This document shows, piece after piece, positions 40,641-48,318 of a DNA stretch of 64,000 bases. Below the pieces are notes generated by a model, which was given only the letters and a program-made list of their open reading frames with translations, was not told the origin of the DNA and ran no database searches. Source of the DNA: Pseudomonas palleroniana. GTDB lineage: Bacteria; Pseudomonadota; Gammaproteobacteria; Pseudomonadales; Pseudomonadaceae. A program made the translations under genes and the position numbers. The stretch lies in NCBI RefSeq assembly GCF_003031675.1, contig NZ_PYWX01000061.1:62001-126000 (forward strand), read 5' to 3'. Positions within the stretch are counted from its first letter, which is position 1; the number at the start of each line of letters is the position of its first letter.

Positions 40641-41180
40641 ATGATCAACATTCGTGAAGCAACTAAAGCCGACCTCAACGCGCTACGGGAAGTCGGCTGT
40701 GCGACCTACCGAGAGCATTTTTCAAGCATCTGGTCGCCTGCCGGCATGCAGGATTTTCTCAATCAAGACTTCTCACCGAGCGCACTCGGCCAATCACTCG
40801 AATCCGGCGCGAGTCATTTGTGGCTTATTGCTTCAGACGACAGCGGTAAGGTCGTAGGCTTTTCCAAAGTCAACTGGTCAACACCTGCGCCGTTGACTGG
40901 CGAGGTGGGCGCAGAACTGCAAAAAATCTACTTCCTCCAATCCGAAGCAGGACGAGGGTACGGGAAACAGCTGCTGAGCTTCATTTGCAACCGGGCGATA
41001 GAGCGCGGCGCACGCTTGCTCTGGCTCGACGTACTCAAGAGCAACTCGAATGCGCGCCGCTTCTATGAAGGTTTCGGTTTCCAGGAAATCGGTGAAATCC
41101 CTTTCAAAACCGATCTGGCTGAAATCGGCATGGTTGTCATGGGCCGTCGCCTGACAAGCCCCACGGTCAGCCTGGGCTAA
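40641..41180 (+). CDS. GNAT family N-acetyltransferase
   Basis: The 179-aa enzyme has the GNAT fold, starting MINIREATKADLNALREV. The acetyl-CoA motif is AELQKIYFLQSEAGRGYGKQLLSFI (GRGYGK near 113-118), followed by WLDVLKSNSNARRFYEGFGFQEIG. AGGGAG lies 4-9 bp before the ATG. Its acceptor is unknown. It is convergent with aroP and shares a bidirectional terminator with it. The 230 bp upstream to arfB hold no further gene that I can support. Confidence 0.85.
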   Translation: MINIREATKADLNALREVGCATYREHFSSIWSPAGMQDFLNQDFSPSALGQSLESGASHLWLIASDDSGKVVGFSKVNWSTPAPLTGEVGAELQKIYFLQSEAGRGYGKQLLSFICNRAIERGARLLWLDVLKSNSNARRFYEGFGFQEIGEIPFKTDLAEIGMVVMGRRLTSPTVSLG

Positions 41181-41207
41181 CGCGCTGATTGTCAGTCACC
41201 CCCTTAA

Positions 41208-41238
41208 ACAACAAACCCGGCACATGGCCGGGTTTGCT
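41208..41238. terminator. Bidirectional terminator between GNAT gene and aroP
   Basis: The stem CAAACCCGGC/GCCGGGTTTG with a short loop lies between two convergent stops, 28 bp after the GNAT gene and 17 bp after aroP. Confidence 0.75.
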
Positions 41239-41254
41239 TGATCACACCTTGCGC

Positions 41255-42682
41255 TTACTTCGCCACGGACACCGATACTGTCGCGTCCAGCGCCTGCTGC
41301 GCACTGCGTTTGTGCTTGATGGCGTAGCACGCCGCCATGAACGCCACCCATACCGGGATCGCATACACCGACACCTGGATGCCGGGAGTCATCAACATGA
41401 TCACCAGGATAAACGCCACGAACGCCAGGCAGAGGTAGTTGCCGTACGGGTACCACAGCGCCTTGAACAATGGCACCTGGCCGCTGCGGTTCATGTGCTG
41501 GCGGAACTTGAAGTGGGAGTAGCTGATCATCGCCCAGTTGATCACCAAGGTGGCCACTACCAGGGACATCAGCAGTTCCAGCGCATGTTGCGGGATCAGG
41601 TAGTTCATCAGTACCGCCACCAGGGTGATCGCCGCTGAAGCGAGGATCGAACGTACCGGCACGCCGCGCTTGTCGATCTTCGCCAAAGCCCGTGGCGCAT
41701 CGCCCTGCTCGGCCATGCCCAGCAGCATGCGGCTGTTGCAGTAGGTGCCGCTGTTGTACACCGACAGCGCTGCGGTCAACACCACGAAGTTGAGGATGTG
41801 CGCGGCGGTATTGCTGCCCAGCATCGAGAAGACTTGCACGAATGGGCTGCCGCTGTAGGCATCGCCGGAGGCATTGAGGGTTGCCAGCAGGCTGTCCCAG
41901 GGCGTCAGCGACAACAGCACCACCAAGGCACCGATGTAGAAAATCAGGATGCGATAGATCACCTGGTTGATCGCCTTGGGGATCACCGTGCGTGGTTTGT
42001 CGGCTTCGGCGGCGGTAAAGCCGAGCATTTCCAGGCCGCCGAACGAGAACATGATGATCGCCATAGCCATCACCAGGCCGCTCACGCCGCTGGGGAAAAA
42101 GCCACCGTGATCCCACAGGTTGCTGACCGATGCTTGCGGGCCGCCGTTGCCGCTGACCAGCAGGTAGCTGCCCAGGGCGATCATGCCGACAATGGCCACG
42201 ACCTTGATGATGGCGAACCAGAACTCCGCTTCACCAAAGACTTTGACGTTCGCTAGGTTGATCAGGTTGATCAGCACGAAAAACACCGCCGCCGAGACCC
42301 AGGTCGGGATCTCCGGCCACCAGTAGTGCACGTACTTGCCGACAGCGGTCAGCTCCGACATGCCCACCAGAATGTACAGAATCCAGCAGTTCCAGCCCGA
42401 CAGGAAGCCGGCGAAACCGCCCCAGTACTTGTGGGCGAAGTGGCTGAAGGAGCCGGCAACCGGCTCTTCGACGATCATTTCGCCGAGCTGGCGCATGATC
42501 ATGAAGGCAATGAAGCCACAGATGGCATAACCCAGGATCATCGACGGGCCGGCGGACTTGAGCACCCCGGCCGAGCCCAGGAACAGGCCGGTGCCGATGG
42601 CGCCCCCGAGGGCGATCAACTGGATATGTCGATTTTTCAGGCCGCGTTTCAGCTCGCCTGAAGAGGAATGGGGTCCACTCAT
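41255..42682 (-). CDS. aroP: Aromatic amino acid permease (AroP-like, APC family)
   Basis: A 475-aa amino acid/polyamine/organocation permease with twelve helices. The stretch RGLKNRHIQLIALGGAIGTGLFLGSA, then EEPVAGSFSHFAHKYWGGFAGF and NGGPQASVSNLWDHGGFFP, is very close to E. coli AroP/PheP as I remember them, so Phe, Tyr or Trp are the likely substrates. I start at the ATG 42682 (MSGPHSSSGE); only a TTG at 42700 lies further upstream. Two TyrR/PhhR-like boxes occur about 370 bp upstream. AnsP- or ProY-type specificity cannot be excluded. Confidence 0.85.
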   Translation of the reverse strand: MSGPHSSSGELKRGLKNRHIQLIALGGAIGTGLFLGSAGVLKSAGPSMILGYAICGFIAFMIMRQLGEMIVEEPVAGSFSHFAHKYWGGFAGFLSGWNCWILYILVGMSELTAVGKYVHYWWPEIPTWVSAAVFFVLINLINLANVKVFGEAEFWFAIIKVVAIVGMIALGSYLLVSGNGGPQASVSNLWDHGGFFPSGVSGLVMAMAIIMFSFGGLEMLGFTAAEADKPRTVIPKAINQVIYRILIFYIGALVVLLSLTPWDSLLATLNASGDAYSGSPFVQVFSMLGSNTAAHILNFVVLTAALSVYNSGTYCNSRMLLGMAEQGDAPRALAKIDKRGVPVRSILASAAITLVAVLMNYLIPQHALELLMSLVVATLVINWAMISYSHFKFRQHMNRSGQVPLFKALWYPYGNYLCLAFVAFILVIMLMTPGIQVSVYAIPVWVAFMAACYAIKHKRSAQQALDATVSVSVAK

Positions 42683-43048
42683 GAAAAGGGTCTCACGCAA
42701 GGTTTGATGATGTTGAATGCACGTTGCTGTCTTGAATCTCGACTCAAGCAGCGCCGCTCAAACCCCAGCGCAGGCACCAGGAGTACAGCGTCTTTCTAAC
42801 GGTCATGCGTCACCTGTTTGTTTTTATCTGTGACGAAATCGAACCCGTCCGGCTCGTGGCCGGGCGGAGTGATCAGGGGTGATAACCCTGAGGTCTTGGC
42901 CTTTGGCGTGGGTACGCAAGGGAGTCACAGTAAAACGCGGCGCATTGTACACCGCTCGACAGCTTGAGGCCGACCTCTGCAAGCGACCGCGACAATCTGT
43001 CAGAGATTCCTTACGGCCAGCCCATGCCCCCCAATACCCGGCATAACC

Positions 43049-43087
43049 TGTAAATATGTCGTTACAACCCGTAAAACCAGCGTTACA
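43049..43087. promoter_or_regulatory. Two TyrR/PhhR-like boxes in tandem
   Basis: TGTAAA-TATGTC-GTTACA (43049-43066) and CGTAAA-ACCAGC-GTTACA (43070-43087) each match the TyrR/PhhR consensus TGTAAA-N6-TTTACA with one and two mismatches. They are spaced 21 bp apart, two helical turns. They lie in the 647-bp region between aroP (367 bp away) and the 45-aa peptide gene (243 bp away). The rest of that region holds an A-rich tract near 43165-43205 and no other gene that I can support. Confidence 0.6.
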
Positions 43088-43329
43088 GGCAGCTCAATCT
43101 GTCATCTAACGGAAAATTGTCGGTAGGAAAAACCTGATCAATCGGTTCAGCCAGCCTGCTGTTTTTTCAGAAAAAAAATCAACGCCGAAAAAACAGAACA
43201 AAAAATTCAAATGAGACCGTGTCAATAAATTTTTTGCATTCTGAAACGCTCTCGCCTAGGTTCTTGAACTTGCCCAGCGAAGCCCGCTGGCATGCCCGTT
43301 CTCAAACAACGTCCTCTAGGAGATACACC

Positions 43330-43467
43330 ATGCAAGCACTGGAAAACGACCTGGAAACCGAACTGCAACTCGACGATTGGTTTGAAGCGCCGACCCATGA
43401 GGCCGCCGTTGAAATGATGCAAGCCGATGCCGTGGTGCCGTTCGGCACCGCGATGTGGCCTTTCTAA
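43330..43467 (+). CDS. 45-aa acidic peptide, possible RiPP-like precursor
   Basis: AGGAG lies 8 bp before the ATG. The 45-residue product has ten Asp/Glu, no Lys, Arg, Cys or Ser, and one His. Its acidic amphipathic front (MQALENDLETELQLDDWFEA) is followed by HEAAVEMMQADA and a short, mostly uncharged tail ending PFGTAMWPF. Aromatic residues are W17, F18, F38, W43 and F45. There is no signal sequence. A hairpin follows the stop, then an M29-like peptidase gene. An acidic leader plus a short non-charged core is the usual layout of ribosomally made, modified peptides, but I see no clear modifying enzyme other than the peptidase. It may instead be a regulatory or protein-interaction peptide. Confidence 0.65.
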   Translation: MQALENDLETELQLDDWFEAPTHEAAVEMMQADAVVPFGTAMWPF

Positions 43468-43483
43468 GAAACGGCAGGCATCC

Positions 43484-43509
43484 GGCAGGTGCTGTGCACG
43501 GCACCTGCC
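43484..43509 (+). promoter_or_regulatory. Hairpin between peptide gene and peptidase gene
   Basis: GGCAGGTGC/GCACCTGCC is a perfect 9-bp stem with an 8-base loop, 16 bp after the peptide stop and 33 bp before the peptidase start. No T-run follows, so it is more likely an mRNA-stabilising or partial-termination element that lets the peptide be made in excess over the enzyme. Confidence 0.6.
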
Positions 43510-43541
43510 CCCCTTACCCAAGGCATCAAAGGACGTACGTC

Positions 43542-44501
43542 ATGGACAAGGCCCGCGCCGTCGAACACTTTCTCTACTACCTCGCTCATCATCCGGCCCT
43601 GAACGGCCTGAACCGCCCGACCGTGCTGCTCGGCCATACCGACCGCTACGACGCCATCGCCCAGGCAATCATCCAAGGCAGCGCCGCGCGCTTCAACTTC
43701 CAGGTACAGCGCCTGGACCTGGCGCCCAGCGAAGCCCTGGCCCAAGCCATCGAGGCCTGTGACCTCTACCTGTTTCTCTACGACTCTTCGACTCTGCCTA
43801 ACCCACGCGCCGAAGGCCCGGACTTTATCCGCGCCCTGCAAGGCGTGATGGCCGAGCACTGGAAGAAATCCCTGTTGTTCAAGGATTATGGCGACTACTT
43901 CTACGACACTTTCAGCGTCGAGCCCCAGCGCATCGCCGACCTCAACGCCACGCTGATCCGGCGCATGTCCGATGCCCGCGTGTTGAGCTTTACCGACAAA
44001 CACGGCTCACGCCTGGAGGCGCCGCTGAGCAGCATCAAGAAGTGGACCAATATCAACGGCGTGGGCAACCACGACCTGGCCCCCGGCGAAATCGCCACCC
44101 ACAGCGAGGCCATCAATGGCCAGGTGCGCTTTGTCGGCACCTTCCTCAGCACCATCCCCTTTGCGCGCAAATATGGCGTTCTGCAATCGCCGTTGGAGCT
44201 GTGGATCGAAAACTCGACCGTTTGCAGCGTGGCCAGTGACGTGCCCGGGCTGGCGGATGACTTCAACAAATACCTGAACGCCAACCCGTCCAACCGCCGT
44301 GTGGAGGAGCTGGGAATTGGCACCAATGAAGGGGTCAAGGATCTGTATGCGCGCAACGCCGGCTTCGAAGAGCGCCATTGCGGCTTGCACCTGGGCTTGG
44401 GCGGCGGGCAGAAAGGCAGCCATCACCTGGATCTGATCTTCGCCAGCGGGGTGCTGGCGCTGGATGACAAGCCGGTGTTTGACGGCGCCTTTGCCTTCTG
44501 A
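43542..44501 (+). CDS. Shortened M29-like metallo-aminopeptidase
   Basis: The 319-aa protein resembles the M29 (AmpS/AmpT/PepS) aminopeptidase domain, though it is about 90 residues shorter than usual. Candidate metal ligands are in order: E183 in PGEIATHSEA, E255/E256 in EELGIGTNEG, H283 in GLHLGLGGG, and H295-x-D297 in SHHLDL. The spacing between H283 and H295 is about 20 residues tighter than in classic M29 enzymes, and the catalytic Tyr of that loop is not evident. There is no signal peptide, so it is cytoplasmic. AAAGGA precedes the ATG. It follows the 45-aa peptide gene in an apparent operon. The 3' end is partly repeated downstream. Confidence 0.72.
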   Translation: MDKARAVEHFLYYLAHHPALNGLNRPTVLLGHTDRYDAIAQAIIQGSAARFNFQVQRLDLAPSEALAQAIEACDLYLFLYDSSTLPNPRAEGPDFIRALQGVMAEHWKKSLLFKDYGDYFYDTFSVEPQRIADLNATLIRRMSDARVLSFTDKHGSRLEAPLSSIKKWTNINGVGNHDLAPGEIATHSEAINGQVRFVGTFLSTIPFARKYGVLQSPLELWIENSTVCSVASDVPGLADDFNKYLNANPSNRRVEELGIGTNEGVKDLYARNAGFEERHCGLHLGLGGGQKGSHHLDLIFASGVLALDDKPVFDGAFAF

Positions 44502-44530
44502 AACCGACTTCAACCTCCACAGAGATCAAT

Positions 44531-44620
44531 TGTGGGAGGGGGCTTGCTCCCGATGGCAGTGGGTCAGTTTATGGAGGTGGTGGCTGGCACACCGCTATCG
44601 GGAGCAAGCCCCCTCCCACA
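44531..44620. repeat. REPIN, array copy 1
   Basis: Inverted REP arms TGTGGGAGGGGGCTTGCTCC and GGAGCAAGCCCCCTCCCACA enclose about 45 bp. Confidence 0.93.
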
Positions 44621-44718
44621 CTTTTTGACCTGATTCCAAGGCAAAAAAACAGCCATCACTTGGATTGGACGGCGCCTTTGCCTTCTGAACACTGACTTCA
44701 ACCTCCACAGAGATCAAC

Positions 44719-44808
44719 TGTGGAAGGGGGCTTGCTCCCGATGGCAGTGGGTCAGTTTATGGGGGTGGTGCCTGGCACACCGCTATCGGGAGCAAGCCCC
44801 CTCCCACA
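44719..44808. repeat. REPIN, array copy 2
   Basis: Same layout as copy 1. The first arm has one change (TGTGGAAGGGGGCTTGCTCC). Confidence 0.93.
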
Positions 44809-44906
44809 CTTTTTGACCTGATTCCAAGGCAAAAAGGTAGCCATCACTTGGAGTTGACGGCGCCTTTGCCTTCTGAACACCGACTTCAACCTCCATGGGG
44901 ATCAAC

Positions 44907-44996
44907 TGTGGGAGGGGGCTTGCTCCCGATGGCAGTGGGTCTGCTTATGAAGATGGTGCCTGGCGCACCGCTATCGGGAGCAAGCCCCCTCCCACA
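44907..44996. repeat. REPIN, array copy 3
   Basis: Same layout as copy 1, with more changes in the middle spacer (CTGCTTATGAAGATGGTGCC in place of CAGTTTATGGAGGTGGTGGC). Confidence 0.93.
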
Positions 44997-45020
44997 CTTT
45001 TTGACCTGATTCCAAGGCAA

Positions 45021-45052
45021 AAAAAACGCCAACCCCTAGGGTTGGCGTTTTT
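45021..45052. terminator. Bidirectional terminator after rluB and the repeat array
   Basis: ACGCCAACCC/GGGTTGGCGT with loop CTA has A6 on one side and T5 on the other, so it works for rluB (minus strand) and for transcripts coming from the peptidase gene. Confidence 0.85.
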
Positions 45053-45066
45053 GTGCAGCACTTACC

Positions 45067-46278
45067 TTACTGCGGCTTCTTGCGACCAAAACCCGGGCGC
45101 TGACCCGAACCGGCCGGTGCGCCACGGCGCTTGCCCGACGGCTCGTCAGCAACCAGTTTAGGGCCGGGGCGCTTGTTTGCCGCCGGCTTGGACGGACGCT
45201 TGGTGTTGGCGCTGTCAGCGGGGCGATCCGCTTCACCACGGTTGCTGCGACCACCGGCCGGAGCCGGACGCGGCGCGCGTGGTGCACGTTCACCTTCCTG
45301 ACGCGATGGCGCGGTTGGGCGACGCTCGCCTTCGATGTGCGGCTCACGGGAAATACGACCACCGGTTGCCGGCGCATTGAGTGCCGGGCGCAGGGTCCGG
45401 GCCACGCGTTCGGTACGGGCCACAGGGCGCGACGATTTACGCTGCATGCGCTCGAGCTTGTCTTTGCTCTTGGCGTTCATCTGTGGCATCGCCACTGGCG
45501 TCAGGCCGACTTCGGCACTGAGGATGTCGACTTCGTACTGGCTCATTTCACGCCAGCGCCCCATCGGCAGGTCGGAGTTCAAGAACACCGGGCCGAAGCG
45601 CACGCGCTTCAGGCGACTGACCACCAGGCCCTGGGATTCCCACAGGCGACGCACTTCACGGTTACGACCCTCCATCACCACGCAGTGGTACCAGTGGTTG
45701 AAACCTTCGCCACCTGGCGCCTGCTTGATGTCGGTGAACTTGGCCGGACCGTCTTCCAGCACCACGCCCGCCTTGAGACGTTCAATCATCTCGTCATCGA
45801 CTTCACCGCGTACACGCACCGCGTATTCACGATCCATCTCGTAGGACGGGTGCATCAGGCGGTTGGCCAGCTCACCGTCGGTGGTGAACATCAGCAAACC
45901 GGTGGTGTTGATGTCCAGGCGACCGATGTTGATCCAACGGCCTTCCTTCGGCTTGGGCATCTTGTCGAACACGGTCGGACGGCCTTCCGGGTCGTCACGG
46001 GTGCAGATCTCGCCATCGGGCTTGTTGTACATGATCACGCGGCGCACCGACTCGGCGGCCTCTTCACGCTTGATGACCTTGCCATCAATGGTGATTGCAT
46101 CGTGCAGGTCCACGCGCTGGCCGAGAGTGGCCTCGACGCCGTTGACCTTGATGCGCTTCTGGGTGATCCAGGCTTCGACGTCGCGGCGCGAGCCCACGCC
46201 GATACGCGCCAGCACCTTTTGCAGTTTTTCGCCTGCTGGGCCGATTTCCTGGCTGTCGTTCTGGTCTTTGTCGTTCAT
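45067..46278 (-). CDS. rluB: 23S rRNA pseudouridine(2605) synthase RluB
   Basis: RluB makes pseudouridine 2605 in 23S rRNA. The 403-aa protein has an N-terminal S4 RNA-binding domain (about 13-72, EKLQKVLARIGVGSRRDVEAWI) and a catalytic domain with the nucleophilic Asp in INIGRLDINTTGLLMFTTDGEL. The basic tail from about residue 255 is long and disordered, rich in Arg, Pro, Ala and Lys, as in other pseudomonads. The ATG at 46278 has GGAGG 8 bp upstream; a GTG at 46287 would sit inside that site. It clusters with scpBA-yciO-yciV on the same strand. Confidence 0.94.
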   Translation of the reverse strand: MNDKDQNDSQEIGPAGEKLQKVLARIGVGSRRDVEAWITQKRIKVNGVEATLGQRVDLHDAITIDGKVIKREEAAESVRRVIMYNKPDGEICTRDDPEGRPTVFDKMPKPKEGRWINIGRLDINTTGLLMFTTDGELANRLMHPSYEMDREYAVRVRGEVDDEMIERLKAGVVLEDGPAKFTDIKQAPGGEGFNHWYHCVVMEGRNREVRRLWESQGLVVSRLKRVRFGPVFLNSDLPMGRWREMSQYEVDILSAEVGLTPVAMPQMNAKSKDKLERMQRKSSRPVARTERVARTLRPALNAPATGGRISREPHIEGERRPTAPSRQEGERAPRAPRPAPAGGRSNRGEADRPADSANTKRPSKPAANKRPGPKLVADEPSGKRRGAPAGSGQRPGFGRKKPQ

Positions 46279-46452
46279 CTTAAGCACCTCCCGGTGGGTC
46301 GATTCAGGCGTGGCCTGAAGAGTGTTGAAAGCGGGGCTTTGGCCGAATAGGTCGGCAAAGGGTCGCGAATCATACGCGCATGGCGCGTGTTGCGCACCAC
46401 AGAGTAGTCGATTAGCGCCAAGTCATTCACTTTTCCGCCGACCGGTGAGGAT

Positions 46453-46541
46453 TGTGGGAGGGGGCTTGCTCCCGATTGCGATGTGTCAGTCTCAATCTCC
46501 TTGACTGAGCCACCGCTATCGGGAGCAAGCCCCCTCCCACA
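46453..46541. repeat. REPIN between rluB and scpB
   Basis: Arms TGTGGGAGGGGGCTTGCTCC and GGAGCAAGCCCCCTCCCACA, ending 14 bp from the scpB stop. It fills most of the 276-bp gap. Confidence 0.93.
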
Positions 46542-46554
46542 TAAGGTTTTTGAG

Positions 46555-47487
46555 TCAGTCTTCGAACTGGCGTCGCTCGGCCTCGATGGCTTCGGCCAGG
46601 GCTCGGGCTTCGTCCTCTTCGTCGCTCAGCGGCGGTTGTTCGAGGGCAGCGACGGCGGCCAGGAGTTTTTCCCGGGCCTGGGCAACGCCGAGGATGTCTT
46701 CCTCTGACTCTGACTCTGGCTCTGGTTCTAGCTCTGGCTCAACCTGTTCCTGGGGTTGCGCCTGCACAGCATCCTCGCGCAGCAAATCGTCGAAGTCCGT
46801 CTTGATGCCCTGTTCCATGTCGTCCAGTTCCAGCAACAACGTATGGAAACTGGTTTCGTCCTTCGGCTCTTCCGGCTCGGCCGTGGCGTCCGCCAACTCC
46901 TGCAGGCCGGCGGGAACCGGGGCGTCGTCGAAGTCGAGCACCGGCTCGGCCTCCATCTCGCGCAGTTCGGCCAAGGGCGGCAAGTCGTCGAGATTTTTCA
47001 GGTTGAAGTGGTCGAGAAACATCTTGGTGGTCGCGAACATCGCCGGCTTACCGGGTACGTCCCGGTAACCGACGATGCGAATCCACTCGCGCTCAAGCAA
47101 CGTCTTGACGATATGGCTGTTGACCGCCACGCCCCGCACATCCTCGATCTCGCCCCGCGTGATCGGCTGGCGATAGGCGATCAGCGCCATGGTCTCCAAC
47201 ATGGCCCGCGAATACCGCTGCGGGCGTTCCTCCCACAAGCGGCCGACCCATGGGGAAAATTTCTCACGGATCTGCAGGCGATAACCCGACGCCACTTCCA
47301 GCAGCTCAAAGGCACGGCCCTCGCAGGACTTGCGCAGAATCTCCAGCGCCTTCTTGAACACCGGCGGCTCGGGGCGCTCGGCTTCTTCAAACAGTTCGAA
47401 CAGGCGCTCCAGGGATTGCGGCTTGCCCGAGGCCAGGAGAAAGGCTTCCAGCAGCGGCGCCAGTTCGCGGGGTTCAGTCAGATTCAT
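46555..47487 (-). CDS. scpB: Segregation and condensation protein B
   Basis: ScpB is the paired winged-helix (kite) subunit of the SMC-ScpAB condensin. The 310-aa protein has the family start (LAPLLEAFLLASGKPQSLERLFELF), then PQRYSRAMLETMALIAYRQPITRGEIEDVRGVAVNSHIVKTLLEREWI and GKPAMFATTKMFLDHF. From about residue 185 there is an unusually long acidic extension (for example EPELEPEPESESEEDILG), typical of Pseudomonas ScpB. It starts 13 bp after scpA. Confidence 0.95.
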   Translation of the reverse strand: MNLTEPRELAPLLEAFLLASGKPQSLERLFELFEEAERPEPPVFKKALEILRKSCEGRAFELLEVASGYRLQIREKFSPWVGRLWEERPQRYSRAMLETMALIAYRQPITRGEIEDVRGVAVNSHIVKTLLEREWIRIVGYRDVPGKPAMFATTKMFLDHFNLKNLDDLPPLAELREMEAEPVLDFDDAPVPAGLQELADATAEPEEPKDETSFHTLLLELDDMEQGIKTDFDDLLREDAVQAQPQEQVEPELEPEPESESEEDILGVAQAREKLLAAVAALEQPPLSDEEDEARALAEAIEAERRQFED

Positions 47488-47499
47488 CGATTCAGCTCT

Positions 47500-48318
47500 T
47501 TATTCGGCTCGCGCCCGCACGTGGATAGCCGCAAAAGGCTCATTCTGGACCAGCTCGACCAACGATTCCTTGACCAGTTCGAGGATCGCCATAAAGGTCA
47601 CCACGACGCCCAGGCGCCCTTCTTCAGCGGTGAACAGTTCGACAAAGGGCACAAAACCACCGCCTTTCAGACGTTCAAGCACATCGCTCATGCGTTCGCG
47701 CGTCGACAGCGCCTCGCGACTGACCTGATGGCTTTCAAACATGTCGCCACGGCGCAGGACCTCGGCCATGGACATCAATAGCTCTTCCAGACTCACGTCC
47801 GGCAACAGCTTGCGCGCCCGGGCCTGCGGGGCATCCAGCTTGGGGACCACCACATCACGACCGACCCGGCTCAAGCCATCAATGCCTTCGGCGGCGGCCT
47901 TGAAGCGTTCGTACTCTTGCAGACGGCGGATCAGCTCGGCACGCGGGTCGTCCTCTTCGGCCTCCACCGTCTCCGAGCGCGGCAACAGCATGCGCGACTT
48001 GATCTCGGCGAGCATGGCCGCCATCACCAGGTATTCGGCGGCCAGTTCCAGGCGCACCGACTGCATCAGCTCGACATAGCCCATGTATTGGCGGGTGATT
48101 TCCGCCACCGGAATATCGAGGATGTTGATGTTCTGCTTGCGGATCAGGTACAGCAGCAAGTCGAGCGGGCCTTCGAAGGCTTCAAGAAAGACTTCCAGGG
48201 CGTCCGGCGGGATGTACAGGTCCAGCGGCATTTCCATGACCGCCTGGCCATACACCATGGCGAACGGCAGTTCCTGCTGGGCGCCCGCCTGGGGGTCAAC
48301 GGTTTCCACGACCGACAT
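47500..48318 (-). CDS. scpA: Segregation and condensation protein A
   Basis: ScpA is the kleisin that bridges SMC heads. The 272-aa protein has the N-terminal kleisin motif FEGPLDLLLYLIRKQNINILDIPVAEITRQYMGYV and the C-terminal winged helix (RLGVVVTFMAILELVKESLVELVQNEPFAAIHV). Its start directly abuts the yciO stop, and scpB follows by 13 bp, so the genes are co-translated. Confidence 0.95.
   Translation of the reverse strand: MSVVETVDPQAGAQQELPFAMVYGQAVMEMPLDLYIPPDALEVFLEAFEGPLDLLLYLIRKQNINILDIPVAEITRQYMGYVELMQSVRLELAAEYLVMAAMLAEIKSRMLLPRSETVEAEEDDPRAELIRRLQEYERFKAAAEGIDGLSRVGRDVVVPKLDAPQARARKLLPDVSLEELLMSMAEVLRRGDMFESHQVSREALSTRERMSDVLERLKGGGFVPFVELFTAEEGRLGVVVTFMAILELVKESLVELVQNEPFAAIHVRARAE

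Larger units (their letters stand above)
44481..45025. repeat. Three tandem ~187-bp units, each a gene 3' remnant plus a REPIN
   Basis: The string GACGGCGCCTTTGCCTTCTG, which ends the peptidase gene at 44481, recurs at 44668 and 44856 (periods 187 and 188). The units also share TTCAACCTCCA, a REPIN and TTTTTGACCTGATTCCAAGGC. Copies 2 and 3 are preceded by AGCCATCACTTGGA, close to AGCCATCACCTGGA at 44419 in the gene, so a larger part of the 3' end was duplicated and then lost an internal stretch. The 565-bp gap to rluB consists of this array and a terminator. Confidence 0.92.

Noticed and set aside
43219..43329. A GTG-started N-terminal extension of the 45-aa peptide
   Set aside because: The added residues look like upstream non-coding sequence, and the AGGAG site is placed for the ATG at 43330.
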